From contig NZ_CP015848.1 in the NCBI RefSeq assembly GCF_002105535.1, positions 1,364,907 to 1,428,906 on the forward strand: a stretch of DNA of 64,000 bases. Reading direction: 5' to 3'. This document shows, piece by piece, positions 7,709-15,455 of the stretch. The notes below the pieces were generated by a model. The model saw nothing but the letters and a program-made list of their open reading frames with translations. It did not search any database and had not been told where the DNA came from. The translations under genes and the position numbers were made by a program. This DNA is from Magnetospirillum sp. ME-1 (GTDB lineage: Bacteria > Pseudomonadota > Alphaproteobacteria > Rhodospirillales > Magnetospirillaceae). Position 1 is the first letter of the stretch. Every line of letters starts with the position of its first letter.

Positions 7709-8707
7709 TCAGGCCGTCACCGTCGCGACGACGCCCTGGGGCGTGACGAAGAAGGCCTGATGCGCCCCGGCGGCGCGCAGGATGTGCTGGCGGTCGGCTT
7801 CGGGCGCCAGGATCAGGGCGGTGGCCAGGCCGTCGGCGATGGTGGCGTTGTCGGCGATCACCGTGACGCCCAGATCGGCGGGTGCGGTCCTGCCGGTCTT
7901 GGGGTCGATGATGTGGGTGAACTTGCCGGCCTCGTCGAAGATGGTGCCGTAGCCGCCCGAGGTGGACACGCACTTGTTGACCACGTCCACCGAGGTGACG
8001 GCCTTGGAATTGTCCGCCGGGTTGGCGATGCCGATGCGCCAGGCCGAGCCGTCGGGCTTGGCGTCCAGGGCGCGGGGCTCGCCCATGTCCACCAGCATCT
8101 GGGTGAAACCGTGGGCCTTGAGCACGTCGGACACCTTATCGGTGATGTAGCCTTGGGCGCGGGCGTTGAGCGTCAGCGCCATGCCGGGCTTGGCCAGCCG
8201 GACGCTGCGGCCGGCGGCGTCGATCTCGATGCCCTTCCAGTCCACCAGGGCCAGGGCGGCCGCGATGTCCTTGGCCGCCGGGCCGGCTGCGTCGGGGCTG
8301 GCGGCGGTGAAGTGGCTGAAATACAGCTGCCACACCGGCTGGATGGTGGGGTCGAAGGCTCCGCCGCTGATCTCGGCCAGGGACTTGGCGTGGGCGACCA
8401 GTTCGATGAATTCGGCCGGCGCGTTGTCCAGCTTGCCGTCGCGGTTCAAGGCCGACAGGGCCGAATCGGCGCGGTAGACGCTGAACATGGCTTCCAGACG
8501 GGCCAGCTCGGCTTGGGCGGCGGCCAGGGCCGCCTTGGCCTTGGCCTCGTCGGCGGCGTAGAGCTGGATGGAGGACGGCGCGCCGAGCGTCGTTCCTTCC
8601 CAGCGCACCAGGCGGGCCTGGGCGGCATTGGCCTTCATCAGCAGCGGCAGTCCGGCGGCGGCGGCCAGAATGGTGATGGCGCGACGGCGGGTGATACGAA
8701 CGGTCAT
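7709..8707 (-). CDS. apbE: ApbE/RnfF, FAD:protein FMN transferase
   Basis: A 332-residue protein that uses FAD and Mg2+ to attach FMN covalently to Thr/Ser in RnfG and RnfD. The start at 8707 gives a Tat-like signal (ITRRRAITILAAAAGLP) and has GGAGGG about 10 bases upstream. The frame is open to 8872 but lacks family similarity there. Recognisable blocks are GGAFDPTIQPVWQLY, LTLNARAQGYITDKV, LVDMGEPRALD and HIIDPKTGRTAPAD. No lipobox Cys follows the signal, so export is probably by Tat. Rhodobacter RnfF is the same family. It is the first gene after the sigma-54-like promoter. Confidence 0.95.
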   Translation of the reverse strand: MTVRITRRRAITILAAAAGLPLLMKANAAQARLVRWEGTTLGAPSSIQLYAADEAKAKAALAAAQAELARLEAMFSVYRADSALSALNRDGKLDNAPAEFIELVAHAKSLAEISGGAFDPTIQPVWQLYFSHFTAASPDAAGPAAKDIAAALALVDWKGIEIDAAGRSVRLAKPGMALTLNARAQGYITDKVSDVLKAHGFTQMLVDMGEPRALDAKPDGSAWRIGIANPADNSKAVTSVDVVNKCVSTSGGYGTIFDEAGKFTHIIDPKTGRTAPADLGVTVIADNATIADGLATALILAPEADRQHILRAAGAHQAFFVTPQGVVATVTA

Positions 8708-8798
8708 CGAGCCTGAGCCCTCCTTCGGGTGAAACTTCCGGGCGCCCAAGGGTCGGCCCTGACTGGGGCCTGATCCCGTGGTCCTGCCGAACTCTCCT

Positions 8799-8814
8799 AG
8801 CAAGACCCGCGCCA
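8799..8814 (-). promoter_or_regulatory. Sigma-54-type -24/-12 promoter for the apbE-rnf operon
   Basis: Read on the minus strand the site is TGGCGCG-GGTC-TTGCT. It differs at one position from the consensus TGGCACG-N4-TTGCW and keeps the required GG-N10-GC spacing (GG at 8813-8812, GC at 8801-8800). The predicted transcription start is near 8788, leaving a leader of about 80 bases before the apbE ATG at 8707. Found by eye; no experiment is implied. Confidence 0.65.
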
Positions 8815-9036
8815 CAAAAGTATAATTGCTCAAAAAAACGTCACATAGATGGTATGCGAGGACAACGCCCACATCAAGAGTGCGTGTTTTGAAATGCGCA
8901 TTGCAATACCAATTTTACAAAATGGCGGAAATGAGCCGAATTTTAAGCGATACGGAGCAAAATGCCCGGGTGTAACAGGATCGCTATGGCCTTTGGGCAG
9001 CAGAAAAAATTCCGTGCCCTGTGGTCTCGCTCCCTG
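8815..9036. other. AT-richer spacer between promoter and upstream activator
   Basis: This gene-free stretch, clearly lower in GC than its surroundings, separates the sigma-54-like promoter from the TGT-N10-ACA site. Such DNA often bends or binds IHF between an enhancer and a sigma-54 promoter, but I could not find a convincing IHF consensus. No small ORF with a ribosome-binding site was seen. Confidence 0.4.
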
Positions 9037-9052
9037 TGTCGCAAGTGCGACA
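9037..9052. promoter_or_regulatory. NifA-type upstream activator sequence (TGT-N10-ACA)
   Basis: TGTCGCAAGTGCGACA is a perfect palindrome (7-bp arms, AG centre) and fits TGT-N10-ACA, the NifA binding site. It lies about 225-250 bp upstream of the sigma-54-like promoter, at the far end of the usual enhancer range. A second TGTCGCA half-site occurs at 9076-9082. Confidence 0.6.
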
Positions 9053-9068
9053 GAGCGGGGCGATGTCG

Positions 9069-9096
9069 TACCAAATGTCGCACATGACCTTTGGTA
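9069..9096. promoter_or_regulatory. Inverted repeat TACCAAA/TTTGGTA
   Basis: Seven-base arms TACCAAA (9069-9075) and TTTGGTA (9090-9096) flank 14 bases that include a TGTCGCA half-site. It could be an operator or a cruciform; no known regulator consensus is matched. A smaller hairpin, CACCGT-TAA-ACGGTG, follows at about 9128-9142, and a T8 run lies near 9187. The rest up to the TPR gene holds nothing recognisable. Confidence 0.3.
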
Positions 9097-9251
9097 TGGG
9101 ATGTTTTTAGTCTTTTGCGCTTGGCGGCACCGTTAAACGGTGATAAGTAGAAACCCGCAAGGACCTGCGCCCATTGGGCCGGGTCATTTTTTTTGGCGAG
9201 ACGATCGCCGTCGACGCGCTCTTCGACCCGGGGGGGGTAGGGGAGAGCGGT

Positions 9252-9285
9252 AAAGGGGGAGGCCCGATTTCAGGCCTCCCCCTTT
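9252..9285. terminator. 13-bp stem terminator at the end of the TPR/OGT gene
   Basis: A perfect inverted repeat (arms 9252-9264 and 9273-9285, AAAGGGGGAGGCC and complement) with an 8-base loop. The stem overlaps the final codons and the TGA of the minus-strand glycosyltransferase gene. A short T-run follows on each strand, so it may work in both directions and insulate the rnf regulatory region. Confidence 0.7.
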
Positions 9286-11240
9286 ATCTTTGCGCACCAG
9301 CCTTTCCAGGCCGTCCGGAAGAAGTCCTCCACCGCCGCCACATGGGCGGCGGCGTCGCCCACCCCCTGGCGCATGGCCGGGCGCAGGCGGCGGCGCAGAT
9401 CCGACAGCCGCACGGAATCGGCGGCCAGGGCGACGGCCAGGTCCTCGTAGCCCTCAAGATCCGGGCGGGCCAGTTCCTCCTCCATCCCCATGGCGTCAAG
9501 CAGGGCCAGGGTCTGGCGCGAGAAGGGGCGTGGTCCCGGCAGGGTCACCACCGGCACCCCCATCCACAGCGCCTCGCACGAGGTGAAGGCGCCGCAATAG
9601 GGGAAGGGGTCGAGGCCGATATCCACGTCGGCGTATTCGGCCAGCAACTGCTCGGGCGGCGAATTGCCGCGCAGTTCCAGCCGCTCGGGCGCGATGCCAT
9701 GGGCGGCGAAGGCGTCGCGCAGGCGCCCGGCCACCTCCGCATGGGCGAGGTGGGGCCATTTCAGCAGCAGACGCGAGCCCGGCACTCGGGCCAGGATGCG
9801 CGACCAGGACTGGATCACCCGGTCGTTCAGCTTGGCGATGTTGTTGAAGCTGCCGAAGGTGACATGGCTCCGCGCCAGCATGGGCGGGGCGGCGGGGGCC
9901 GGCGAATCCGGCCCCTGGTAGCACAGGCGCGAGCCGGGCAGGAACGCCACCTTTTCCCGGAACCAGCCTTCCGCCTCGGGCGGAACCGTGGCGCGGTCCA
10001 TCAGGACGTAATCCATGGCCGCCAGCCCGGTGGTGAAGGGATAGCCCAGCCAGCTCACCTGCACCGGGGCGGGCTTGGCGGCGAACAGGCCCAGCCGGTT
10101 GCCCGCCGTATGGCCGTCCAGGTCCATCAGGATGTCGATGCCGTCCTCTCGGATCAGCTGGGCCAGGGCTTCGTCGTCCTGGTCCGCCACATCGCGCCAC
10201 AGATCGGCGCTGCTTTGTAATTGGCGGGCGATGTCGTCGTCGCCCGGCCGGGTGGCGTAGCAGACGGCGAAAACCTTTGCGCGGTCGTGGCGCTCCAGCA
10301 CCGGGCGCATCAGCAGGCCCAGGGGATGGCGGCGGAAATCGGCGGAGACGTAGCCGATGCGCAGCACCCGCTCGGGCTCGGGCGGATTGGCGTAGCGCGC
10401 CGGAACGGTGGCGCGGCGGCGGTCCATGATCCGCCGGTGGGCCAGCCCGATCTCCTTGCCGCTTTGGTCGGGAAGGTAATGCAGGCAGTTGAGGTGGTTG
10501 GAAGCCGCCATGGTCAGGCGGGGATCCATGGTCCAGGCGGCGTGGTAGCAGGCGGCGGCCTCGGTGGCGCGTCCTTCGCCATAAAAGGCGTTGCCCAGGT
10601 TGTAATGGGCGGCGGAATGGCTGGGGCGCAGCGCAATGGCGGTGCGAAGGCTGTCCTGGGCCGCCTTCATCCGCCCGGCCTGCTGTTGCAACGCGCCGAG
10701 ATCGGTGAGCATCCGCCAGTCGCCGGGGGCGAGGCGGGCGGCCGTCTCCATGGCATCGGCGGCTTCGGGCGCCCGGCCCAGCGCATCCAGGCAGCGGGCC
10801 AACTGGGCGTGGACCACCGGCAGATGGGGCAGAAGCTCGGCGGCGCGGCGGTAGCAGGGCTCGGCCTCCGCCGCTTGCCCCAGGCGCATTCGGACATTGC
10901 CCAGGTTGAACCAGGCCGGAGCGAGGCCGGGGGAAAGGTCGGCGGCGCGGGCGAAATCGGCTTCGGCCTCGTCCAGGCGTCCGAGATCGGAGAAAAGGTC
11001 GCCGCGGTTGCACCAGGCTTCGGCCAGATCGGGGGCCAGCTCCAGGGCGCGGCCGTGGAGCGTCAGGGCGTCGTCGGCCTGTCCGCGCTGCTGGGCGATC
11101 ACGCCGCGGTTGGTCAGGGCCTTGGCCGCCAGGGACGGGGGAGCGACGATCCGCCGATAAAGGGAATCGGCTTCATCCAGGCGGCCCTGGTTGTGTAGCG
11201 ATTCGGCCTGTCGGAGCGCTTGGGCGGGATCGGAGGTCAT
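9270..11240 (-). CDS. TPR protein with SPINDLY/OGT-type glycosyltransferase domain
   Basis: A 656-residue soluble protein. Residues of about 5-300 form tandem 34-residue TPR repeats (for example AWFNLGNVRMRLGQAAEAEP). Residues of about 320-645 form a GT41 O-GlcNAc transferase-like domain with GYVSADFRRHPLG, VSWLGYPFTTG, FGSFNNIAKLNDR and LDPFPYCGAFTSCEALWMG. It probably transfers a sugar from a nucleotide sugar onto protein Ser/Thr; flagellin or other surface proteins are possible targets. The start is ATG 11240, where the TPR region begins, 37 bp after the CoA-transferase stop. It is last in its operon and ends in a terminator. Confidence 0.9.
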   Translation of the reverse strand: MTSDPAQALRQAESLHNQGRLDEADSLYRRIVAPPSLAAKALTNRGVIAQQRGQADDALTLHGRALELAPDLAEAWCNRGDLFSDLGRLDEAEADFARAADLSPGLAPAWFNLGNVRMRLGQAAEAEPCYRRAAELLPHLPVVHAQLARCLDALGRAPEAADAMETAARLAPGDWRMLTDLGALQQQAGRMKAAQDSLRTAIALRPSHSAAHYNLGNAFYGEGRATEAAACYHAAWTMDPRLTMAASNHLNCLHYLPDQSGKEIGLAHRRIMDRRRATVPARYANPPEPERVLRIGYVSADFRRHPLGLLMRPVLERHDRAKVFAVCYATRPGDDDIARQLQSSADLWRDVADQDDEALAQLIREDGIDILMDLDGHTAGNRLGLFAAKPAPVQVSWLGYPFTTGLAAMDYVLMDRATVPPEAEGWFREKVAFLPGSRLCYQGPDSPAPAAPPMLARSHVTFGSFNNIAKLNDRVIQSWSRILARVPGSRLLLKWPHLAHAEVAGRLRDAFAAHGIAPERLELRGNSPPEQLLAEYADVDIGLDPFPYCGAFTSCEALWMGVPVVTLPGPRPFSRQTLALLDAMGMEEELARPDLEGYEDLAVALAADSVRLSDLRRRLRPAMRQGVGDAAAHVAAVEDFFRTAWKGWCAKIKGEA

Positions 11241-11277
11241 TTCCGATTTATCGGGGGCGGCTGCCGCTCCGTCAAGG

Positions 11278-12498
11278 CTACACCACGCCTTTGGCGCGCA
11301 AGGCGGCCAGCGCGTCTTCGTCCAGCCCCAGCACTTCGGCCAGCACCGCATCGGTATGCTCGCCCAGCAGCGGCGGCCCCCGGTCGTAGGCCACTTCGGA
11401 GTCCGACAGGCGCAGCGGGCTGGCCACGGTGGGAATGCTTCCGGCCGCGGCGTGGGGAACCTCGCGGCGCAGGCGTCGCGCCTGGGCCTGGGGATCGGCG
11501 AACACCTTGTCCATGGTGTTGATGGGGCCCGAGGGAATCTGGCGGCGCTCGAGCGCCGCCAGCAGGGCCGTCGAGGTGTAGCGCCGCGTTTCGGCCTCGA
11601 TCAGCGGAATCAGCACGTCGCGGTGTTGGACCCTGGCGCGGTTCAGGGTGAAACGCTCGTCCACCGCCCATTCGGGATGGCCCAGCTCGTCGGCCAGCTT
11701 GGCGAACTGCCCGTCATTGCCCACCGCGATGATCAGGTGGCCATCGGCGGTGGGGAAGGCCTGATAGGGCACGATGGCGGCGTGGCCGTTGCCCGCCCGG
11801 GTCGGGGCGTCGCCGCTGACCAGATAGGTCATGGCCTGGTTGGTCATCATGGACACCTGCACGTCCAGCAGGCCCAGGTCGATATGCTGGCCGCGCCCGG
11901 TACGGTGGCGCTGGTTGAGCGCCGCCAGCACGGCGATCACCGCGTGCAGGCCGGTGGACAGGTCGGCGATGGCGATGCCGGCCTTCTGCGGCCCGCCGCC
12001 GGGAAGCGTATCCTTTTCCCCCGTCACGCTCATCAGCCCGCCCATGGCCTGGATCATGAAGTCGTAGCCGGCCCTGGGCGCATAGGGCCCGTCCTGGCCG
12101 AAGCCGGTGATGGAGCAATAGACCAGCCGGGGATTGAGCTCCTTCAGGGAATCGTAGTCCAGGCCGTACTTCTTCAATCCGCCCAGCTTGTAGTTCTCCA
12201 CCAGCACGTCGGCCCGGGCGGCCAGCGAACGGACCAGCTCCTGGCCCTCGGGCGTCGCCATGTCGATGGTCACCGAATGCTTGCCCCGGTTGGCCGCCAG
12301 GTAATAGGCGGCGTCGCCCTTCTCGCCCGTCTTGGGATGGTTGAGGAAGGGCGGGCCCCAGCCCCTGGTGTCGTCGCCGGAGCCGGGCTTTTCCACCTTG
12401 ATCACCCGGGCGCCCAAATCGGCCAGCATCTGGGTGCAGAAGGGACCGGCCAGCACGCGCGAAAGGTCGAGGACCAGAATGTCGTCAAGGGCCCGCAT
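11278..12498 (-). CDS. CaiB/BaiF family (class III) CoA-transferase
   Basis: A 406-residue enzyme that moves CoA from one carboxylic acid to another. The N-terminal LDLSRVLAGPFCTQMLADLGARVIKVEKPGSG is split here as LSRVLAGPFCTQML and GARVIKVEKPGSGDDTRGWG; it and LVENYKLGGLKKYGLDY are family signatures (the latter spans the usual catalytic Asp region, where this protein reads VLVENYK). GYDFMIQAMGGLMSVTG is also conserved. The start ATG 12498 has AGGA about eight bases upstream and lies 11 bases after the stop of the membrane protein gene. It could activate the substrate of the surrounding acyl-CoA pathway with succinyl-CoA or acetyl-CoA. Confidence 0.92.
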   Translation of the reverse strand: MRALDDILVLDLSRVLAGPFCTQMLADLGARVIKVEKPGSGDDTRGWGPPFLNHPKTGEKGDAAYYLAANRGKHSVTIDMATPEGQELVRSLAARADVLVENYKLGGLKKYGLDYDSLKELNPRLVYCSITGFGQDGPYAPRAGYDFMIQAMGGLMSVTGEKDTLPGGGPQKAGIAIADLSTGLHAVIAVLAALNQRHRTGRGQHIDLGLLDVQVSMMTNQAMTYLVSGDAPTRAGNGHAAIVPYQAFPTADGHLIIAVGNDGQFAKLADELGHPEWAVDERFTLNRARVQHRDVLIPLIEAETRRYTSTALLAALERRQIPSGPINTMDKVFADPQAQARRLRREVPHAAAGSIPTVASPLRLSDSEVAYDRGPPLLGEHTDAVLAEVLGLDEDALAALRAKGVV

Positions 12499-12509
12499 CT
12501 CGTCATTCC

Positions 12510-13919
12510 TTATTGTGTCAAACGCGACAGAACGGTCAGCCACAGGGTCAGCACCGCGAAGGCCGCCAGGGTGAACAAGCCGTTCCAGCCCAGCACGATG
12601 GTCTTGGACGGCTTGCCCACCAGTTCGCCCAGCAGCATGGCGGACGCGGTCATGGCCGAGGAATTGATGGCCAGGCACCAGCCGCCGATCAGACCCAGCG
12701 CCAGGGATTCGGTGGACAGCGGCAGCGACGGCGCGGCGCTGAGCGCCGAGGCGATGATGGTGACGGAAACGATGGGATTGATGCCGATCAGCGCCGGGCC
12801 CATCACCGCCAGGATGGCCAGGGCCGGCAGGGCGGCGGGTGGAGCCAACGGCGAGGCGATCAGGGTGCCCAGGGTCTCGGGCGGGATCATGGCCGAGAAC
12901 AGGGTGCCGATGAAGCCGGCCGAGGACAGGATGGCGATCTCGGTGCGGTAGGCGGGGAAGGTCTGGGCCGCCTGGGTCACCACCCGGCGGCCGGTCTCGG
13001 CGCAGCCCTTGGCGATGCCGCCGCCCAAATACTGGCGGGCCAGCCAGCCCAGGCCCACCAGCGGGGTGGAGACCAGCATGGCGCGGCTGAGCGGCACGCC
13101 CAGCAGGACCTCGAAGGCGAGCGCCATGACGAAGACCAGCAGCACCAGCCCCGTCACCCCCATCAGGGCGGCCATGTCGCGGGTGGGTTCGGTGGGGGGC
13201 AGCAGATGCCGGAGATGGGCGGGGGCCTGGATGCGGTCCTGCACCCAGCCCAGGCCCAGCACCAGGGTGCCGGTCGCCATGCCCAGCGGCAGCATGGAGC
13301 TCCAGTGCAGGCTGGGCAGGGCGGTGAGCAGCACCGCCAGCGAGATGGACAGCGGCGAGGCCAGGGGCGTGATGGAAAAGCCGCGCAACAGCGCCAGGAT
13401 CATGCGGCGCTCGCGGATGTCCCTGATCTGCTCGTTTCCGCCCGCCGCCTCCAGCGAGTTCCTCTGCTTGATCATGATGCCCAGCAGGCTCAGCACCCCG
13501 ATGTTGAGGATGATGCCGAACAGATAGCCGCCCAGCGTCAGCAGGGCATAACGCCGCCCCGGGGTCTGGTTGACGAAGAAGGTGGAGCAGCGGCTGACCA
13601 GGGGCGAGGTGCGCGCCGCTTCCCGCAGGAAGAACTGGTTGGCGAAGAAGGTGGCGAAGAAGGCGCCGGTGTCGAGCGACGAGGCGATGACCCGGCCGGG
13701 CTCGGCGGTTCCGGTCACGGCCGCGCCCATGGTCAGGCCCAGCGCCAGGCCGATCATCACCTTGGCGTTGACCGCCATGCGCCGCCATTCCGCCGCCAGG
13801 AAGGCCACCAGCAGGACGCGCGCCCCCATGCGAAGCGCTTCGGCCGGCGCGATCACGTCGCCCAGCACGCAGGCGATCATGCCGAGCAGGAGGAGGGCGG
13901 ACGGGCGCCCGCCGCTCAT
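12510..13919 (-). CDS. Polytopic membrane protein of unknown function
   Basis: A 469-residue integral membrane protein with roughly 11-12 hydrophobic helices. I do not recognise the family with confidence. FFATFFANQFFLREAARTSP and SRCSTFFVNQTPGRRYALL (about 90-125) and LIGINPIVSVTIIASAL with WCLAINSSAMTASAMLLGE near the end look like the two re-entrant regions of ion-transporter-superfamily carriers, so it may be a secondary transporter for an organic acid. ATG 13919 overlaps the stop of the nitronate monooxygenase gene (ATGA). It lies between acyl-CoA genes, which fits export or import of a pathway acid. Confidence 0.8.
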   Translation of the reverse strand: MSGGRPSALLLLGMIACVLGDVIAPAEALRMGARVLLVAFLAAEWRRMAVNAKVMIGLALGLTMGAAVTGTAEPGRVIASSLDTGAFFATFFANQFFLREAARTSPLVSRCSTFFVNQTPGRRYALLTLGGYLFGIILNIGVLSLLGIMIKQRNSLEAAGGNEQIRDIRERRMILALLRGFSITPLASPLSISLAVLLTALPSLHWSSMLPLGMATGTLVLGLGWVQDRIQAPAHLRHLLPPTEPTRDMAALMGVTGLVLLVFVMALAFEVLLGVPLSRAMLVSTPLVGLGWLARQYLGGGIAKGCAETGRRVVTQAAQTFPAYRTEIAILSSAGFIGTLFSAMIPPETLGTLIASPLAPPAALPALAILAVMGPALIGINPIVSVTIIASALSAAPSLPLSTESLALGLIGGWCLAINSSAMTASAMLLGELVGKPSKTIVLGWNGLFTLAAFAVLTLWLTVLSRLTQ

Positions 13920-14902
13920 GACGCGGTCAACCCTTTCAGGCGGCCCAGCGCCGCCCGCGCCTCGTCCTCGAAGCGGCGGACGATGGCGGCCAGGGGCTCG
14001 ATGCGGTCGGCGAAGGCCACCGACTGGCCCACCGACAGCGCCGCCTTGGTCCAGTCGCCGGTGCGGTAGGCCTCGCGCCCCACCTTGCCGGAAATGTGGG
14101 GCATCAGCGCCTCGATGCCGGCCCCCTCCTTCTCCAGGGTCTGTACCGTGGCGGTGGCCTCGTTGCGCAGCACGCGCGCCGTGTTGCGCAAGGACGACAG
14201 GATCAGGGTGGTCTCGGTCTCGTCGGCCTCGATCAGGCGGCGCTTGTAATCGGCATGGGCCCAGATCTCCTCGGCCACCAGAAAGCGGGTGCCCACCACC
14301 ACGCCGTCGGCGCCCAAGCCCAGGGCGGCCACCAGATGGGCGCCGGTGCCGATGCCGCCGCCCACCAGCAGGGGGATCGACAGCTTGGACGCCGCCACGT
14401 TGGCCTGAACAAAGGTGCCCACCATGTCCATGCCGGGGTGGCCGCCGCATTCGGCGCCGACCACCGCCACGGCATCGACGCCCTCGGCCTGGGCTTTCAG
14501 CGCGTATTTCACCGCCGGCACCTTGTGCACCACCTTGATTCCGGCCGCCTTCAGCGCCGGCAGGTAGGGGGCGGGATTGCGGCCCGAGGTTTCGACGAAG
14601 CGCACCCCTTCCTCGACGATCAGGTCGAAGACGGCTTGGGTGCGCTCGCCCTGGACCAGTTTGGGCAGCATGGAGACGTTGACGCCGAACGGCTTGCCCT
14701 CCGACAGATCACGGCACTTTCGGATGGCGGATCTGAGATCGCCCAACTCCTCGTAGCTGGCCGCCGTGATGAAGCCGCAGATGCCGGCATGGGCCGCGGC
14801 GGCGACGTAATCGGGCGTCGCCAGCCATTGGAGCCCACCGGCCAGCACCGGCAAGTGAATGCCGAACAGTTCGGTGACGCGGGTGTGGAAGAGGGCGGTC
14901 AT
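13916..14902 (-). CDS. Nitronate monooxygenase family flavoprotein (NPD)
   Basis: A 328-residue TIM-barrel FMN enzyme of the 2-nitropropane dioxygenase/nitronate monooxygenase family. Seen blocks are PVLAGGLQWLATPDYVAAAA (9-28), VVGAECGGHPGMD (about 147-159), IPLLVGGGIGTGAHLVAAL and GADGVVVGTRFLVAEE (FMN phosphate site). Family members oxidise nitronates, but many in catabolic operons act as enoyl reductases or have unknown substrates. The start lies only five bases from a palindromic repeat, whose end may supply part of its ribosome-binding region. Confidence 0.9.
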   Translation of the reverse strand: MTALFHTRVTELFGIHLPVLAGGLQWLATPDYVAAAAHAGICGFITAASYEELGDLRSAIRKCRDLSEGKPFGVNVSMLPKLVQGERTQAVFDLIVEEGVRFVETSGRNPAPYLPALKAAGIKVVHKVPAVKYALKAQAEGVDAVAVVGAECGGHPGMDMVGTFVQANVAASKLSIPLLVGGGIGTGAHLVAALGLGADGVVVGTRFLVAEEIWAHADYKRRLIEADETETTLILSSLRNTARVLRNEATATVQTLEKEGAGIEALMPHISGKVGREAYRTGDWTKAALSVGQSVAFADRIEPLAAIVRRFEDEARAALGRLKGLTAS

Positions 14903-14907
14903 TTCCT

Positions 14908-15013
14908 TGTCATCCCGAGCGAAGTCGAGGGATCTCCGCCTGGAAGGGCGGTGCCGATGCTGAAAAACCGTGCCAGGACGAGATCCCTCCTCCCGATGGT
15001 CGTCGGGATGACA
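14908..15013. repeat. Dispersed palindromic repeat, family A copy 1
   Basis: A 106-bp element with terminal inverted repeats TGTCATCCCGA / TCGGGATGACA and internal complementary arms GAGGGATCTC / GAGATCCCTC and CCTGG / CCAGG, so the whole unit can fold into one long hairpin. It fills the gap between the thioesterase and nitronate monooxygenase genes. Related copies are at 37991-38092, 61517-61619 and, more diverged, 30373-30460. Confidence 0.9.
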
Positions 15014-15023
15014 ATCACACGAT

Positions 15024-15455
15024 TCACAGCGCCACGCCTTCGGGCGATTCGCTGCCGGTGCGGTAGCGGAAGGTGCCTTCGCCCATGGCGATCAGCTTGC
15101 CGTTCTCGTCCAGGATTTCCGACGAGCAGAACACGATGCGGCTGCCGCCCGCCTTCTTGCGGCCGATGGCGCGGATCAGGCCGTGGCGGACCTGGCCGGT
15201 GAAGCTGGTGGTCAGCTGCAGGGTGACGCAGCGCCGCACCCGGCCGGGATGGGGACAGTAGGTGGCGGCGAAGCCGCACGAGGTGTCGATCAGGGTGGCG
15301 AGAACGCCGCCATGGACCAGTCCGGCGCGGTTGCAGTGCTTACGGTCGACGGTCAGTTCCAGCACGGCGTGATCCTCGGCCCATTCGGCCAGATGGTAGC
15401 CCAACAGGTCCTGGAAGCCCGATGCGGGCTCGCCGTCCAGCAGATCAGTGCTCAT
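15024..15455 (-). CDS. PaaI-type hotdog acyl-CoA thioesterase
   Basis: A 143-residue hotdog-fold protein. NRAGLVHGGVLATLIDTSCG (about 42-61) carries the HGG motif and the downstream Asp of the PaaI/4HBT-II group, which hydrolyses aryl- or acyl-CoA thioesters. ATG 15455 was chosen because the hotdog domain begins just after it and it overlaps the end of livF by 11 bases. Within a catabolic operon it probably rescues CoA from dead-end thioesters. Confidence 0.88.
   Translation of the reverse strand: MSTDLLDGEPASGFQDLLGYHLAEWAEDHAVLELTVDRKHCNRAGLVHGGVLATLIDTSCGFAATYCPHPGRVRRCVTLQLTTSFTGQVRHGLIRAIGRKKAGGSRIVFCSSEILDENGKLIAMGEGTFRYRTGSESPEGVAL

Noticed and set aside
9177-9194. GCCC-ATT-GGGC with T8 as a terminator
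   Set aside because: The stem is only four pairs with poor flanking pairing, and no plus-strand gene ends just before it.
8708-9269. FMN riboswitch or FNR box in front of apbE-rnf
   Set aside because: No RFN element pattern and no TTGAT-N4-ATCAA site could be found. The sigma-54/NifA pair explains the region better.
11278-13788. An apparent 836-codon fusion ahead of the CoA-transferase
   Set aside because: The extra N-terminal part is the out-of-frame shadow of the upstream membrane protein gene. A good ATG with a ribosome site exists at 12498.
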